This document shows positions 25,711 to 35,149 of a DNA stretch of 64,000 nt, in pieces. Source of the DNA: Parvibaculaceae bacterium (GTDB lineage Bacteria; Pseudomonadota; Alphaproteobacteria; Parvibaculales; Parvibaculaceae); assembly GCA_028283765.1 (NCBI GenBank), contig JAPWJY010000008.1, positions 1,183,001 through 1,247,000 on the forward strand. Direction: 5' to 3'. Numbering within the stretch: position 1 is the stretch's first letter; each line of letters opens with the position of its first letter. The translations under genes were made by a program, and so were the position numbers. The notes under the pieces were generated by a model. It did no database searches and had not been told where the DNA came from. It saw nothing but the letters and a program-made list of their open reading frames with translations.

Positions 25711-26132
25711 GGCTTGGTCAGACCCTCCAGGCCGACCAGCGCGACCTTGAGATAGCCTGCGGCGCGCATGTCGTTCATGACCTGCATCAGCTCGCCATAG
25801 TCCACGGTTTTGTCAGCCCGGAGGAAGATGCGGGCATCGGTGTCGCCCTTGGTCGCGGCTTTCAGCGCGCCTGCGAGCCCGTTCGCCGGCACCGGATTGT
25901 CACCGATGGCGAGCGTCTTGTCGGCCTTGACCGTCAGGAATACAGGCTTGTCGGGGCGAGGCTGCGCGGTTGTGGTGGCTGCGGGCAGGTCGACGGGCAC
26001 ATCGACCGTGGCCAGAGGGGCCGCGACCATGAAAATGATCAGCAGAACCAGCATCACGTCGATGAAGGGAGTGACGTTGATGTCGTGGGTTTCGACGAGA
26101 TCGTCGGAGTCGCTACCGAGTTTCGATGCCAT
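25707..26132 (-). CDS. exbD: Biopolymer transport protein ExbD
   Basis: 141 residues from the ATG at 26132 (MASKLGSDSDDLVETHDINV), four bases after the exbB stop; longer in-frame starts lie inside exbB and are rejected. The single membrane helix contains the conserved proton-path Asp in INVTPFIDVMLVLLIIFMV (about 18-36). The periplasmic part ends YGELMQVMNDMRAAGYLKVA. It works with ExbB to energise TonB. Confidence 0.95.
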   Translation of the reverse strand: MASKLGSDSDDLVETHDINVTPFIDVMLVLLIIFMVAAPLATVDVPVDLPAATTTAQPRPDKPVFLTVKADKTLAIGDNPVPANGLAGALKAATKGDTDARIFLRADKTVDYGELMQVMNDMRAAGYLKVALVGLEGLTKP

Positions 26133-26136
26133 CGGA

Positions 26137-27114
<978 letters not shown>

Positions 27115-27466
27115 CGCAATCCCCCTGAACGCAAAAGCCCGCCACCTGACGCTAGACCGCGTGCCGGACGGATAAAACAGAACGTTTCAGCGCCACACAT
27201 GCAACATATGCAAATAGTTCGCAAGAGCGATTTGAGTGGAATCCACCCCTCACATGATGGTTATGCCTCAAATCCGACGATTTCAGGGGGAAGTTGCATG
27301 TTTATATAATAACGAATATCAAAATCAGTTGTGGCCGAAGGGGGCAACCTTCCATGGCGTATCGTGACGATCTGCGAGCCGGCATATCCACACCCTGTTA
27401 TTTTAGTTGCGTCAGTTGTGTCGCAATTCTGGCAAGCCTGCATTATTGCCGTGGCTTGGCCCTGGA
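27115..27466. other. Upstream region of exbB, no gene seen
   Basis: About 350 bp with no supported gene. A direct repeat TGCAA-CATA-TGCAA occurs at about 27201-27214. No match to a classical Fur box was found, although iron control of exbB-exbD-tonB would be expected from other bacteria. Confidence 0.4.
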
Positions 27467-27502
27467 TGAAAAAAGAGGCGCGGGGTCATAAGACACCGCG
27501 CC
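27467..27502 (-). terminator. Terminator of the PepSY gene
   Basis: On the reverse strand GGCGCGG / CCGCGCC (27496-27502 and 27477-27483) encloses a 12-nt loop and is followed by TCTTTTTTC. It lies about 35 nt after the gene at 27538 and separates it from exbB. Confidence 0.75.
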
Positions 27503-27537
27503 CCAAGTCGAGCGAAGACCTTGAAGAAACCAGCCCG

Positions 27538-28707
27538 TCAGCCGGACTGGGAAACCGCGGCGACGCGCACCGCGAGCTGTTTCAGGCGTTTGCGGCGGCT
27601 GAGCCACATGATGACGCCCGTGATGGTGAGAAGGGCCGGCAGCAGGCCGGTCAGGAACACGATGGCCTGCCAGATGGGGCCCATGTCCGTGCCGTCGTGA
27701 ATACCGCGAATGAGTTTCGCGATGTCGTCGCCGGGCGTGGTCTGGTTCCGGCCCTGGCCGCCGTCATTCTTGACGCCGCCACCGCCGGGAAGACGCGCAG
27801 CTCCGGTCGCATCGTCCACACTCACCGTCATCGGCTTTCCATTCCGGTCAAGGGTCAGACGCCAGACGGCGGGTTTGCCAGAAGGGAAATTGATGGCGCT
27901 CGCTGCCGCCCCCGGAACAGCAGCGAGCGCGGCGTCGACGGCTTCATCGACGCTAAGGTGAAGCGTGGCGGCCGGTCCCGGGCCGCCGAAGCGGGAGACT
28001 TGCGGGCTCATCGGTGCGACGGACGAAAGGGCGGCGCGGCCGGTCTGGGGAAAGCCCAGATAAATGCCTGTAATCGCAATGATGGCCAGAGGCAGCGACA
28101 GCCAGAAGCCGACGCTGTGGTGGAGATTTGACGACAGCATGGGCGCGCGCCGCCATTTCAGGGCGCGCAGGAACCGGTTGTTGCGAGGCCACCAGAGATA
28201 GATGCCCGAGAGAGCGGAAATAGAGAGGGCGACCCCCATCCAGCCGACGACCTGACGGCCGATTCCGGGAATCATCAGGCTGCCATGGAGGTTGTGCATC
28301 AGGGTAAAGAAGGCGGGCAGGGGGCTGCCGGTATATTTCACTTCCGCCGTGGCCGGATCGAGCCATGCGCTCAGGAGAGGAGGGCGGCCGCCATTTTTGG
28401 GAACGGCGCCACGCGCCATGACGACGACGGGCTTACCGGATTCTTCAGGCAGACGCACCGACATGACGGTGAGGCCGGGTCCGAAGGCAGCTGCGGCCGA
28501 CTGGACATAGGCCGATGGGGGCAGGGAGGCCGGCGCGTCGCTGACCGTGAAGCGGCTGGCGTTCAGCCAGTCAACGATCGGGTCACTCCAGACCAGCGTT
28601 GCGCCGCTGAGGCCGAGGACGATCATGATCAGGCCGAGACCGACACCGATCCACAGATGGATGTTGAACCAGAGAGTTCGCAAAGAGAGACGGCGCTTTG
28701 ACGGCAT
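27538..28707 (-). CDS. PepSY-associated TM helix protein
   Basis: 389 residues. It opens LRTLWFNIHLWIGVGLGLIMIVLGLSGATLVW, the PepSY_TM signature with a conserved His, and continues with LMHNLHGSLMIPGIGRQVVGWMGV, SGIYLWWPRN, LHHSVGFWLSLPLAIIAITGIYL and a last pair of helices near the C-terminus. PepSY-like segments lie in the periplasm. Related proteins accompany siderophore uptake systems and some reduce ferric siderophores; the exb-ton genes next door fit a role in iron uptake. That role is inference. GGAACAACA precedes the ATG. Confidence 0.85.
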   Translation of the reverse strand: MPSKRRLSLRTLWFNIHLWIGVGLGLIMIVLGLSGATLVWSDPIVDWLNASRFTVSDAPASLPPSAYVQSAAAAFGPGLTVMSVRLPEESGKPVVVMARGAVPKNGGRPPLLSAWLDPATAEVKYTGSPLPAFFTLMHNLHGSLMIPGIGRQVVGWMGVALSISALSGIYLWWPRNNRFLRALKWRRAPMLSSNLHHSVGFWLSLPLAIIAITGIYLGFPQTGRAALSSVAPMSPQVSRFGGPGPAATLHLSVDEAVDAALAAVPGAAASAINFPSGKPAVWRLTLDRNGKPMTVSVDDATGAARLPGGGGVKNDGGQGRNQTTPGDDIAKLIRGIHDGTDMGPIWQAIVFLTGLLPALLTITGVIMWLSRRKRLKQLAVRVAAVSQSG

Positions 28708-29115
28708 TGTTGTTCCGGAACTGGCAGAATGGCTCGGGGAGAGTCGATTTCTGCGTTACTGTTAATAATAATTAAACGCAATATCAAGCGATTTGCCAGT
28801 CCGGTTATGCGTTGCGGCTTGTGCGGGGGCATCTGGTAGGGCCGAGGGGCAGAATGCACTGCTGTCCGGCTTGCGAGATGCCGGCAAATCGGGAGAAAAA
28901 CGGCGCATGGCAGCATTTCCGGCGCTTTCCCGTTCATGACCGGGAGCCTTTCCGGGAAAAGCATTTGTGTCCCGTTTTATGCCCGTATTATGGGCGTGTT
29001 GATTTTTTATGCGAAAACCGCCTCGCTCCTCTCAACGCCGCTGGACGGGATGGGGAGCGTGCGGCTAATCTCGTCAATTAAATTGCACAATCAGGGAACG
29101 GGTTGCCGGGGATAG
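28708..29115. other. Divergent control region between PepSY gene and ABC importer
   Basis: About 400 bp without a supported gene. Next to the PepSY start is an AT-rich block (about 28762-28785, TTAATAATAATTAA) that could hold its promoter and an operator. On the importer side a GCCC-GTATTAT-GGGC hairpin at about 28981-28995 is followed, after a gap, by TTTTTT. Confidence 0.4.
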
Positions 29116-29940
29116 ATGACGTCAGACATGCAGGCCAGCGGGAGCGGACAGACCATCGAAACGAGAGGTGCTGTCATGCCCGAAGCGTTGCGGGTCAGCG
29201 GCATCTGGAAGCAGTTCGGTGGCCACGAGGTGCTCAAGGGCATTTCGCTCAAGGCCTGCGAGCATGATGTCATCGCGATACTGGGCTCCAGCGGCTCGGG
29301 CAAAAGCACCTTGCTCCGCTGCATCAATTTCCTCGAAATGCCGGATGCGGGCGAGGTGAGCGTTCAGGGTGAACTCATCAGGATGAGCAACCGGAACGGC
29401 TATCATCCCGAGGATCCCAAGCAACTCCAGCGTATCCGCCAGAAACTCTCGATGGTTTTCCAGCAGTTCAACCTGTGGAGCCACATGACGGTGCTGCAAA
29501 ATATCATCGAGGCGCCGATCCATGTGCTGAAGATCGACAGGAAAACCGCGATCGCCCGCGCCGAAAAGGTGCTCGACCGGGTGGGCCTGCTCGACAAGTG
29601 CCACAATTATCCATCCCAGCTTTCCGGCGGCCAGCAGCAGCGCGTCGCCATCGCCCGCGCGCTGGCGATGGAGCCCGCCGTGATGCTGTTCGATGAGCCG
29701 ACTTCCGCGCTCGACCCCGAGCTTGTCGGCGAAGTGCTCAAGGTCATGCAAAGTCTCGCGACCGAAGGAAGGACCATGCTTGTGGTCACGCACGAAATGA
29801 GTTTTGCGCGTGATGTTGCAAGCCGGATCATTTTCCTTCATCAGGGTCTGGTGGAGGAGGAGGGGACCCCGGACGAGATTTTCGGGGCGCCCAAATCGCC
29901 GCGGCTTCAACAATTTTTAACCCGTTTCGACCGGCATTAA
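29116..29940 (+). CDS. hisP: Basic amino acid ABC transporter, ATP-binding protein (HisP-like)
   Basis: 274 residues, or 254 if started at the ATG at 29176 ([20 protein letters not shown]), which matches family N-termini better; both have plausible ribosome-binding sites. Walker [13 protein letters not shown]-loop [15 protein letters not shown], signature [19 protein letters not shown], Walker [16 protein letters not shown] and H-loop VVTHEMSF are intact. The similarity to HisP/OccP/AotP is close across the whole length. It drives import of a basic amino acid with the next three genes in one operon. Confidence 0.93.
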   Translation: MTSDMQASGSGQTIETRGAVMPEALRVSGIWKQFGGHEVLKGISLKACEHDVIAILGSSGSGKSTLLRCINFLEMPDAGEVSVQGELIRMSNRNGYHPEDPKQLQRIRQKLSMVFQQFNLWSHMTVLQNIIEAPIHVLKIDRKTAIARAEKVLDRVGLLDKCHNYPSQLSGGQQQRVAIARALAMEPAVMLFDEPTSALDPELVGEVLKVMQSLATEGRTMLVVTHEMSFARDVASRIIFLHQGLVEEEGTPDEIFGAPKSPRLQQFLTRFDRH

Positions 29941-29970
29941 GGCCGTTGAACCGGCAACAAGGGGAAGACC

Positions 29971-30750
29971 ATGCGTAAACTGATGATGAGCATTGTGGTG
30001 GCTGCCGCAGCGCTGGTGGGCTCTCAGGCGAACGCGGCGGGTGTCATTCGTATCGGCACGGAAGCTGCCTACGCGCCGTTTGAATACAAGGACGATACGG
30101 GCCAGCTCAAGGGCATGGAAATCGATCTCGCCAAGGTCTATTGCGAACGCATCAAGGCCAAGTGCGAGTTCGTCAATATGGATTTCGACAGTCTTATCCC
30201 GGCGCTGAAGGCCGGCAAGATCGATGCGATCATTTCGCAGATGTCGATCACGGCCGAGCGTGCCAAGACGGTGGACTTCACCCACCTCGTGACCATCGCC
30301 CCGACCCAGTTCGTAGCCAAGGCGGGATCGGGCATCGATGGCACCAAGCCTGAAACCTTCAAGGGCAAGACCATCGGCGTGCAGAGCGGCACGACGCATG
30401 AAACCTACGTGAACCAGAAGCTGAAGGATCAGGTGACGGTCAAGGTCTATCAGGGCCTCGACGACGCATGGCTCGATCTTGAAGCGGGCCGCGTGGACAT
30501 CGTGTTCGCCGACGCCACCATCGACTATGACTGGCTCGACAAGACCGGCAAGGCCAAGGGCTTTGAGCTTGCAGGCGCACAGATCAACGATGCCGAAATC
30601 TTCGGCGAAGGCACCGGCATGGCCGTGCGCAAGGGCGATAGCAAGCTGCTGGGCGAGTTCAACAAGGTCATTGACGAGACCAACAAGGACGGCACCTTCA
30701 AGAAGATCAACGACAAGTACTTCCCGTTCAACATCGGGCCGAAGGCCTGA
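29971..30750 (+). CDS. Periplasmic amino acid-binding protein (HisJ/ArgT-like)
   Basis: 259 residues with a signal peptide (MRKLMMSIVVAAAALVGSQANA). The mature protein starts GVIRIGTEAAYAPFEYKDDT and contains GMEIDLAKVYCERIKAKCEF, the first-lobe ligand loop IISQMSITAERAKTVDFT and VGVQSGTTHE-like KTIGVQSGTTHETYV, all typical of solute-binding family 3. The pair of Cys in CERIKAKC matches the disulfide of lysine/arginine/ornithine/histidine binders. It delivers the ligand to the HisQM-type permease. Confidence 0.92.
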   Translation: MRKLMMSIVVAAAALVGSQANAAGVIRIGTEAAYAPFEYKDDTGQLKGMEIDLAKVYCERIKAKCEFVNMDFDSLIPALKAGKIDAIISQMSITAERAKTVDFTHLVTIAPTQFVAKAGSGIDGTKPETFKGKTIGVQSGTTHETYVNQKLKDQVTVKVYQGLDDAWLDLEAGRVDIVFADATIDYDWLDKTGKAKGFELAGAQINDAEIFGEGTGMAVRKGDSKLLGEFNKVIDETNKDGTFKKINDKYFPFNIGPKA

Positions 30751-30757
30751 TCTTGCT

Positions 30758-30786
30758 GTCACCCCCGGCTTGATGCCGGGGGTGAC
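30758..30786 (+). repeat. Perfect 12-bp intercistronic hairpin (REP-like)
   Basis: GTCACCCCCGGC / GCCGGGGGTGAC (30758-30769, 30775-30786) with loop TTGAT between the binding-protein and permease genes. Its position matches the stabilising hairpins that raise binding-protein expression over permease in such operons. It may be one copy of a dispersed palindrome. Confidence 0.7.
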
Positions 30787-30818
30787 GCCTTGAGGCCGGG
30801 GAGGGGCGGGGAGCAAGT

Positions 30819-31493
30819 TTGTTTGATCTGCACGGATATGGTGAGCAGCTTTTTCTGGGCGTGATCGTCACCCTTGAGCTTGCCTTCGTATCGCTTTTTT
30901 TCGGTGTTCTGTTCGGCATTCTGGGCGCTTCCGCCAAGCTCTCGTCTGCGCGCGCCCTTTCCGTCCCCGTCAGCATCTTCACCAATCTGATGCGTGGCGT
31001 GCCCGAGTTCGTCATCATCCTCGTCAGTTATTTCGGATTGACCAATCTGCTCACGAGCATCGTGGGGAGCTATGTCGAGATCGATCCGTTCGTGGCGGGT
31101 GTTTTCGCGCTGTCGCTGGTATTCTCCTCCTACGCCTCCGAGAATTTTCGCGGTGCGTTTCTTGCCGTGCCCAAGGGGCAACTGGAGGCGGCGCGCGCCT
31201 ATGGCATGAACCGGTCGCAGATTTTCCTGCGGATACATTTGCCGCAGGCCTGGCGTTTCGCTCTGCCGAGCCTCAATAACCAGTGGCAGTCGCTGCTCAA
31301 GGATACCTCGCTCATTTCCGTCATCGGGCTGGAGGATCTGATGCGCAAGGCGATGATTGCCTCGCAGGTGACGAAGAACCCCTTCACGTTCTATGTCGCC
31401 ACCGCCGTGGTTTATTTTGTTTTGCTGGCCATTTCGGTACCGCTGTTCCGCGCGCTGGAAAAGCGGGCGAACCGCGGCGTAAGGAGGAACTGA
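30819..31493 (+). CDS. hisQ: Basic amino acid ABC transporter permease (HisQ-like)
   Basis: 224 residues starting with TTG at 30819 (MFDLHGYGEQLFLGVIVTLE); GGGGAG lies six bases upstream and no ATG/GTG fits the family start. It has about five membrane helices and the EAA loop as EAARAYGMNRSQIFLRIHLP (about 125-144), which docks onto the ATPase. It forms the membrane channel with HisM. The rare TTG start after a strong hairpin suggests that permease output is kept low. Confidence 0.9.
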   Translation: MFDLHGYGEQLFLGVIVTLELAFVSLFFGVLFGILGASAKLSSARALSVPVSIFTNLMRGVPEFVIILVSYFGLTNLLTSIVGSYVEIDPFVAGVFALSLVFSSYASENFRGAFLAVPKGQLEAARAYGMNRSQIFLRIHLPQAWRFALPSLNNQWQSLLKDTSLISVIGLEDLMRKAMIASQVTKNPFTFYVATAVVYFVLLAISVPLFRALEKRANRGVRRN

Positions 31494-31497
31494 GCCC

Positions 31498-32196
31498 ATG
31501 TTCTCCTGGATGACGGATTACAGCGATCTGGTCACCGATAACTGGCAGGGCTATGCCGACGGTTTGTGGATTACTGTCCAGCTGATGGTGATTTCGACCG
31601 TCGCGGGTTTTCTGCTTGCGATACCGCTGGCGCTGGCGCGGGTTTCGTCAACGCCGTTCTTCGCCTGGCCGGCGTTCGCCTACAGCGCGGCTTTCCGGGG
31701 CACGCCGCTGCTGGTGCAGATTTTTCTCTTCTATTATGGGCTGCCGCAATTCGATGCGGTGCGGGACTCGATCTTCTGGCCGTTCCTGCGCGATGCGGTG
31801 CCTTGCGCCCTCGTGGTGCTGAGCTTCAATCTCGCGGCCTATTTCGCCGAGGTTCTGCGCGGCGGCATCATGGCCGTGCCGGAGGGCGAGAAGGAGGCGG
31901 CCCGCTCGCTCGGCATGACGCCCGCGCTTACCTATCGCCGGATCATCATGCCGCGCGCCATCGGCATCATGCTGCCCTCGCTCTCCAACGAGGTGGTGCA
32001 GCAGCTCAAGGGAACGGCGCTCGTTTCCACTATCACCGTCCTCGACATGACCGGCGTCGCCCGGCGTCTGACGGCCCAGAGCTACACCAGCGAACCGCTG
32101 ATCCTGGCGGGTATTCTTTACATCATCCTGACCTATCTGGTTTCCCGCCTTTTCAAGATTTTTGAGCGCCACCTGAACGCCTACCAGATCCGCTGA
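31498..32196 (+). CDS. hisM: Basic amino acid ABC transporter permease (HisM-like)
   Basis: 232 residues, five or so membrane helices, first at ADGLWITVQLMVISTVAGFLLAI. The EAA loop is KEAARSLGMTPALTYRRIIMPRAIG (about 138-162). Its pairing with HisQ and the order ATPase-binder-Q-M define a complete polar amino acid importer. AAGGAGG before the ATG overlaps the end of hisQ. Confidence 0.92.
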   Translation: MFSWMTDYSDLVTDNWQGYADGLWITVQLMVISTVAGFLLAIPLALARVSSTPFFAWPAFAYSAAFRGTPLLVQIFLFYYGLPQFDAVRDSIFWPFLRDAVPCALVVLSFNLAAYFAEVLRGGIMAVPEGEKEAARSLGMTPALTYRRIIMPRAIGIMLPSLSNEVVQQLKGTALVSTITVLDMTGVARRLTAQSYTSEPLILAGILYIILTYLVSRLFKIFERHLNAYQIR

Positions 32197-32317
32197 GCCT
32201 GCTTGACGCAACGGCGCAGCGCGTTACGGCGGTACCTCGGGCCGAGGCTTGAAGTGCCTGTCGGATCGCCGTTAAACTTCTCCCCAACAAGAGCAAACAA
32301 CAACATATGGGGAAACG

Positions 32318-33817
32318 ATGACCGGACAGGTGATCGGGCTTACCGCCTTTGGCGGCTACATTCCCCGCCTGCGCCTGCAGCGCAAGGCGGTGACCACGGC
32401 GAACGCATGGGTTGCTCCCAATCTTGCCGGCAAGGGCAAGGGCGAGCGTTCCATGGCGAACTGGGACGAGGACGCGATCACCATGGCGGTGGCCGCCGCC
32501 CGCGATCTGCTGGGTACGGACGATGACCGCTCGCATGTGGACGCGCTGCTGTTCGGCTCGACCACCATGCCGTTCCGCGACCGGCTCAACGCGGGCATCA
32601 TTGCCGCCGCCCTGACGCTCGACCAGAAGGTGCGGGCCGTCGATGTGGCGTCGACCCAGCGCGCGGGCACATCGGCCCTGTTGCAGGCCCTGTCGCTGGT
32701 GAAGGCGGGCGAGGCGAAGAACGCGCTCGTCGTCGCTTCGGACCATCGCAAGACCCGGGCGGTGAGCCCCCAGGAGCTTGAGTTCGGTGATGGCGCGGCG
32801 GCGGTCAGCGTCGGCACCGAAAACGTGATTGCCCGCTATCTGGGCGGCGCCAGCCTCACCATCGATTTCGTCGATCATTTTCGGGGCGACACGGAGGAGT
32901 TCGACTATAGCTGGGAAGAGCGCTGGATCCGCGACGAGGGCTATTCGAAGATCGTGCCCCGGGCCGTCAAGGAAGCGCTGGACAATGCCGGCGTGGCGGC
33001 GGGCGACATCAGCCATTTCGTCCTGCCCACAACGTTCGGCACCAAGTTCGCCGAGCAGCTCGCCAAACGTTCCGGCATCTCGCCTGAAGCGGCGCGCGAC
33101 ACACTTGCCGCCAATTGCGGCGAAACCGGCGCGGCGCATTCGCTGGTGATGCTGGTGCATACGCTCCAGACGGTGGCGAAGCCCGGCGACAAGATCATGG
33201 TGCTGCATTTCGGCGGCGGCTGCGACGCACTCATTTTCGAGGCGACGGACAAGCTCTCCAATCCGGCGGGCGTGCGCGGCATCGTCGGTGCGCTGGCGGA
33301 CCGGCAGGAAGAAACGAACTATATGAAGTTCCTGACCTTCAACGGCCTTGTTGAATGGGAACGCGGCATGCGCGCCGAGCAGGACAAGAAGACGGCTCTC
33401 ACCACGCTCTATCGCAACGAAGACATGCTGATGGGTCTTGTCGGCGGGCGCTGCACGGAAACCGGCGTGATCCAGTTTCCGCGCTCGCGTATTTCCGTCA
33501 ATCCCAACAACCACACGGTCGATACCCAGGAGCCCTACAAGTTTGCCGAGAAGAAGGCGAAGATACTGTCATGGTCGGCCGACTATCTGTCCTTCTCCAT
33601 GAACCCGCCCAACCATTACGGCATGGTGGTGTTCGAGGAAGGCGGACGCATCATGATGGACTTTACCGACCTCAATCTGGGGGAAGTCGAGAGCGGCATG
33701 GAGGTGAAGCTCGTTTTCCGCATCAAGGAATTCGACGAGAAGCGCGGCTTCCGCCGCTATTTCTGGAAGGCCGTGCCGGTTGCAACCGCGCAGGCAAAGG
33801 CACAGGCCGCGGAATAA
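32318..33817 (+). CDS. HMG-CoA-synthase-like / DUF35 OB-fold fusion protein
   Basis: 499 residues. Residues 1-345 have the thiolase-superfamily fold of HMG-CoA synthase and KAS III: LTAFGGYIPRLRL at the start, FGDGAAAVSVGTEN (about 156-169), ANCGETGAAHSLVMLVHTLQ (265-284) and MVLHFGGGCDALIFEA (294-309). Where the catalytic Cys is expected (C-x-G/A-G-T), the protein has Gln114 in STQRAGT. The His region (usually HQP) reads HFVLPTTFG, so that His also appears lost. Residues about 370-490 form a DUF35 OB-fold with GGRCTETGVIQFPRS, retaining one of four Cys of the usual zinc ribbon. Thiolase plus HMGCS plus DUF35 form one complex in archaea; here two are fused and the thiolase follows 29 bp later. 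Substrate unknown. GGGGAAACG precedes ATG 32318. Confidence 0.85.
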   Translation: MTGQVIGLTAFGGYIPRLRLQRKAVTTANAWVAPNLAGKGKGERSMANWDEDAITMAVAAARDLLGTDDDRSHVDALLFGSTTMPFRDRLNAGIIAAALTLDQKVRAVDVASTQRAGTSALLQALSLVKAGEAKNALVVASDHRKTRAVSPQELEFGDGAAAVSVGTENVIARYLGGASLTIDFVDHFRGDTEEFDYSWEERWIRDEGYSKIVPRAVKEALDNAGVAAGDISHFVLPTTFGTKFAEQLAKRSGISPEAARDTLAANCGETGAAHSLVMLVHTLQTVAKPGDKIMVLHFGGGCDALIFEATDKLSNPAGVRGIVGALADRQEETNYMKFLTFNGLVEWERGMRAEQDKKTALTTLYRNEDMLMGLVGGRCTETGVIQFPRSRISVNPNNHTVDTQEPYKFAEKKAKILSWSADYLSFSMNPPNHYGMVVFEEGGRIMMDFTDLNLGEVESGMEVKLVFRIKEFDEKRGFRRYFWKAVPVATAQAKAQAAE

Positions 33818-33846
33818 GCGGATCATGACATCAGGGAGACACTGAA

Positions 33847-35049
33847 ATGGCTGCTGGTATCAAGGACAAGGTTGCAATTCTCGGCATGGGCTGCTCGAAA
33901 TTCGGCGAGCGCTGGGACGCCGATCCCGAAACATTGATGGTCGAGGCCTATCTGGAGGCGATGCAGGACGCAGGCATCGAGCCGACGCAGATCGACGCGG
34001 CCTGGTTCTCCACTCATATTGATGAAACCGGCACGGGCAAGGGCGGCACGCCCATGTCGCTGGCGCTGCGCCTGCCCAACATCGCGGTGACGCGGGTGGA
34101 GAATTTCTGCGCGGGCGGCTCGGAAGCACTGCGCGGCGCGGTCTATGCGGTGGCCTCGGGCGCTGCCGACATCGCCATCGCGCTCGGCGTCGAAAAGCTG
34201 AAGGATACGGGCTATGGCGGGCTTCCGGTCGGCAACGCCGGCACGCTCATTCCGCAATGGGCGCCTTCAGGCTCGGCCCCCGGCAATTTCGCGCAACTGG
34301 CGTCGGCCTATCGCGCCAAGCATGGCGTATCGCGCGAGGACCTCAAGCGCGCCATCGCCCATGTGTCGGTGAAAAGCCACGCCAATGGCGCGAAGAATCC
34401 CAAGGCGCACCTGCGCAACGTCGTCACCGAAGAGCAGGTGATGAACGCGCCGATGATCGCCGAGCCGCTGGGCCTGTTCGATTGCTGCGGCGTTTCGGAC
34501 GGGGCGGCCTGCGCCATCGTGACCACGCCGGAAATCGCCCGTTCGCTCGGCAAGAAGGACATCGTGACCGTGAAGGCGATGCAGCTTGCCGTCTCGAACG
34601 GGCTGGAAAGCCAGCATAATTCGTGGGACGGCAGCTATTTCCACACAGCCCGCATTGCGGCGCGCAAGGCCTATGCCGAGGCCGGCATCGCCGACCCCCG
34701 CAACGAGGTCAGCATGATGGAGGTGCATGACTGCTTCTCCATCACCGAACTCGTGACCATGGAAGATCTGTTCATCTCGCCGGAAGGCACGGCCGTGAAG
34801 GATGTGATGGACGGCTTCTACGATGCGGACGGCAAGGTGCCGTGCCAGATCGACGGCGGCCTGAAATGCTTCGGCCATCCCATCGGCGCGAGCGGGCTGC
34901 GCATGGCCTATGAAATGTATCTCCAGCTTCAGGGCCGGGCGGGCGAGCGCCAGCTCGGCAACCCCAGGATCGGGCTGACCCACAATCTGGGCGGCGCGCC
35001 GTCGCAGAACGTGTGCTCGGTCACCATCATCGGCGCGCACGACGCCTGA
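33847..35049 (+). CDS. Thiolase (SCP-x/DUF35-associated type)
   Basis: 400 residues. Thiolase catalytic elements are present: the nucleophilic Cys in VTRVENFCAGGSEALRGAVY (about residue 90), VHDCFSITELV (about 297-307) and the terminal CFGHPIGASGLRMAYE (about 339-354) with the His/Cys pair. It belongs to the non-classical branch (SCP-x-like, archaeal acetoacetyl-CoA thiolase-like) that works with a DUF35 partner rather than to the PhaA/AtoB branch. It follows the HMGCS-like/DUF35 fusion by 29 bp and surely shares its mRNA. GGGAGACACTGAA lies upstream. The likely reaction is condensation or cleavage of an acyl-CoA; direction and substrate are unknown. Confidence 0.86.
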   Translation: MAAGIKDKVAILGMGCSKFGERWDADPETLMVEAYLEAMQDAGIEPTQIDAAWFSTHIDETGTGKGGTPMSLALRLPNIAVTRVENFCAGGSEALRGAVYAVASGAADIAIALGVEKLKDTGYGGLPVGNAGTLIPQWAPSGSAPGNFAQLASAYRAKHGVSREDLKRAIAHVSVKSHANGAKNPKAHLRNVVTEEQVMNAPMIAEPLGLFDCCGVSDGAACAIVTTPEIARSLGKKDIVTVKAMQLAVSNGLESQHNSWDGSYFHTARIAARKAYAEAGIADPRNEVSMMEVHDCFSITELVTMEDLFISPEGTAVKDVMDGFYDADGKVPCQIDGGLKCFGHPIGASGLRMAYEMYLQLQGRAGERQLGNPRIGLTHNLGGAPSQNVCSVTIIGAHDA

Positions 35050-35067
35050 GCGGGCCTGAAGGATTCA

Positions 35068-35100
35068 AGGGGCCGGGAGAAATCCCGGCCCTTCATCATT
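35068..35100 (+). terminator. Terminator after the thiolase gene
   Basis: AGGGGCCGGGA / TCCCGGCCCTT (35068-35078, 35083-35093, one G-U pair) with loop GAAA, then CATCATT. It sits just past the thiolase stop. Confidence 0.6.
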
Positions 35101-35149
35101 TGGCAAGGGCGGCTTATGATCGCCGCCCGTTCCCGGATGATGGCTTTTC

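Noticed and set aside
27261-27491. Short open frames on both strands upstream of exbB (60 and 65 codons)
   Set aside because: They lack ribosome-binding sites and coherent motifs, and the interval also holds a terminator and should hold the exbB promoter.
28755-28790. Possible Fur or Irr operator upstream of the PepSY gene (TTAATAATAATTAA)
   Set aside because: AT-rich but not a proper match to Fur, Irr or RirA consensus symmetry, so I list it only as a control region.
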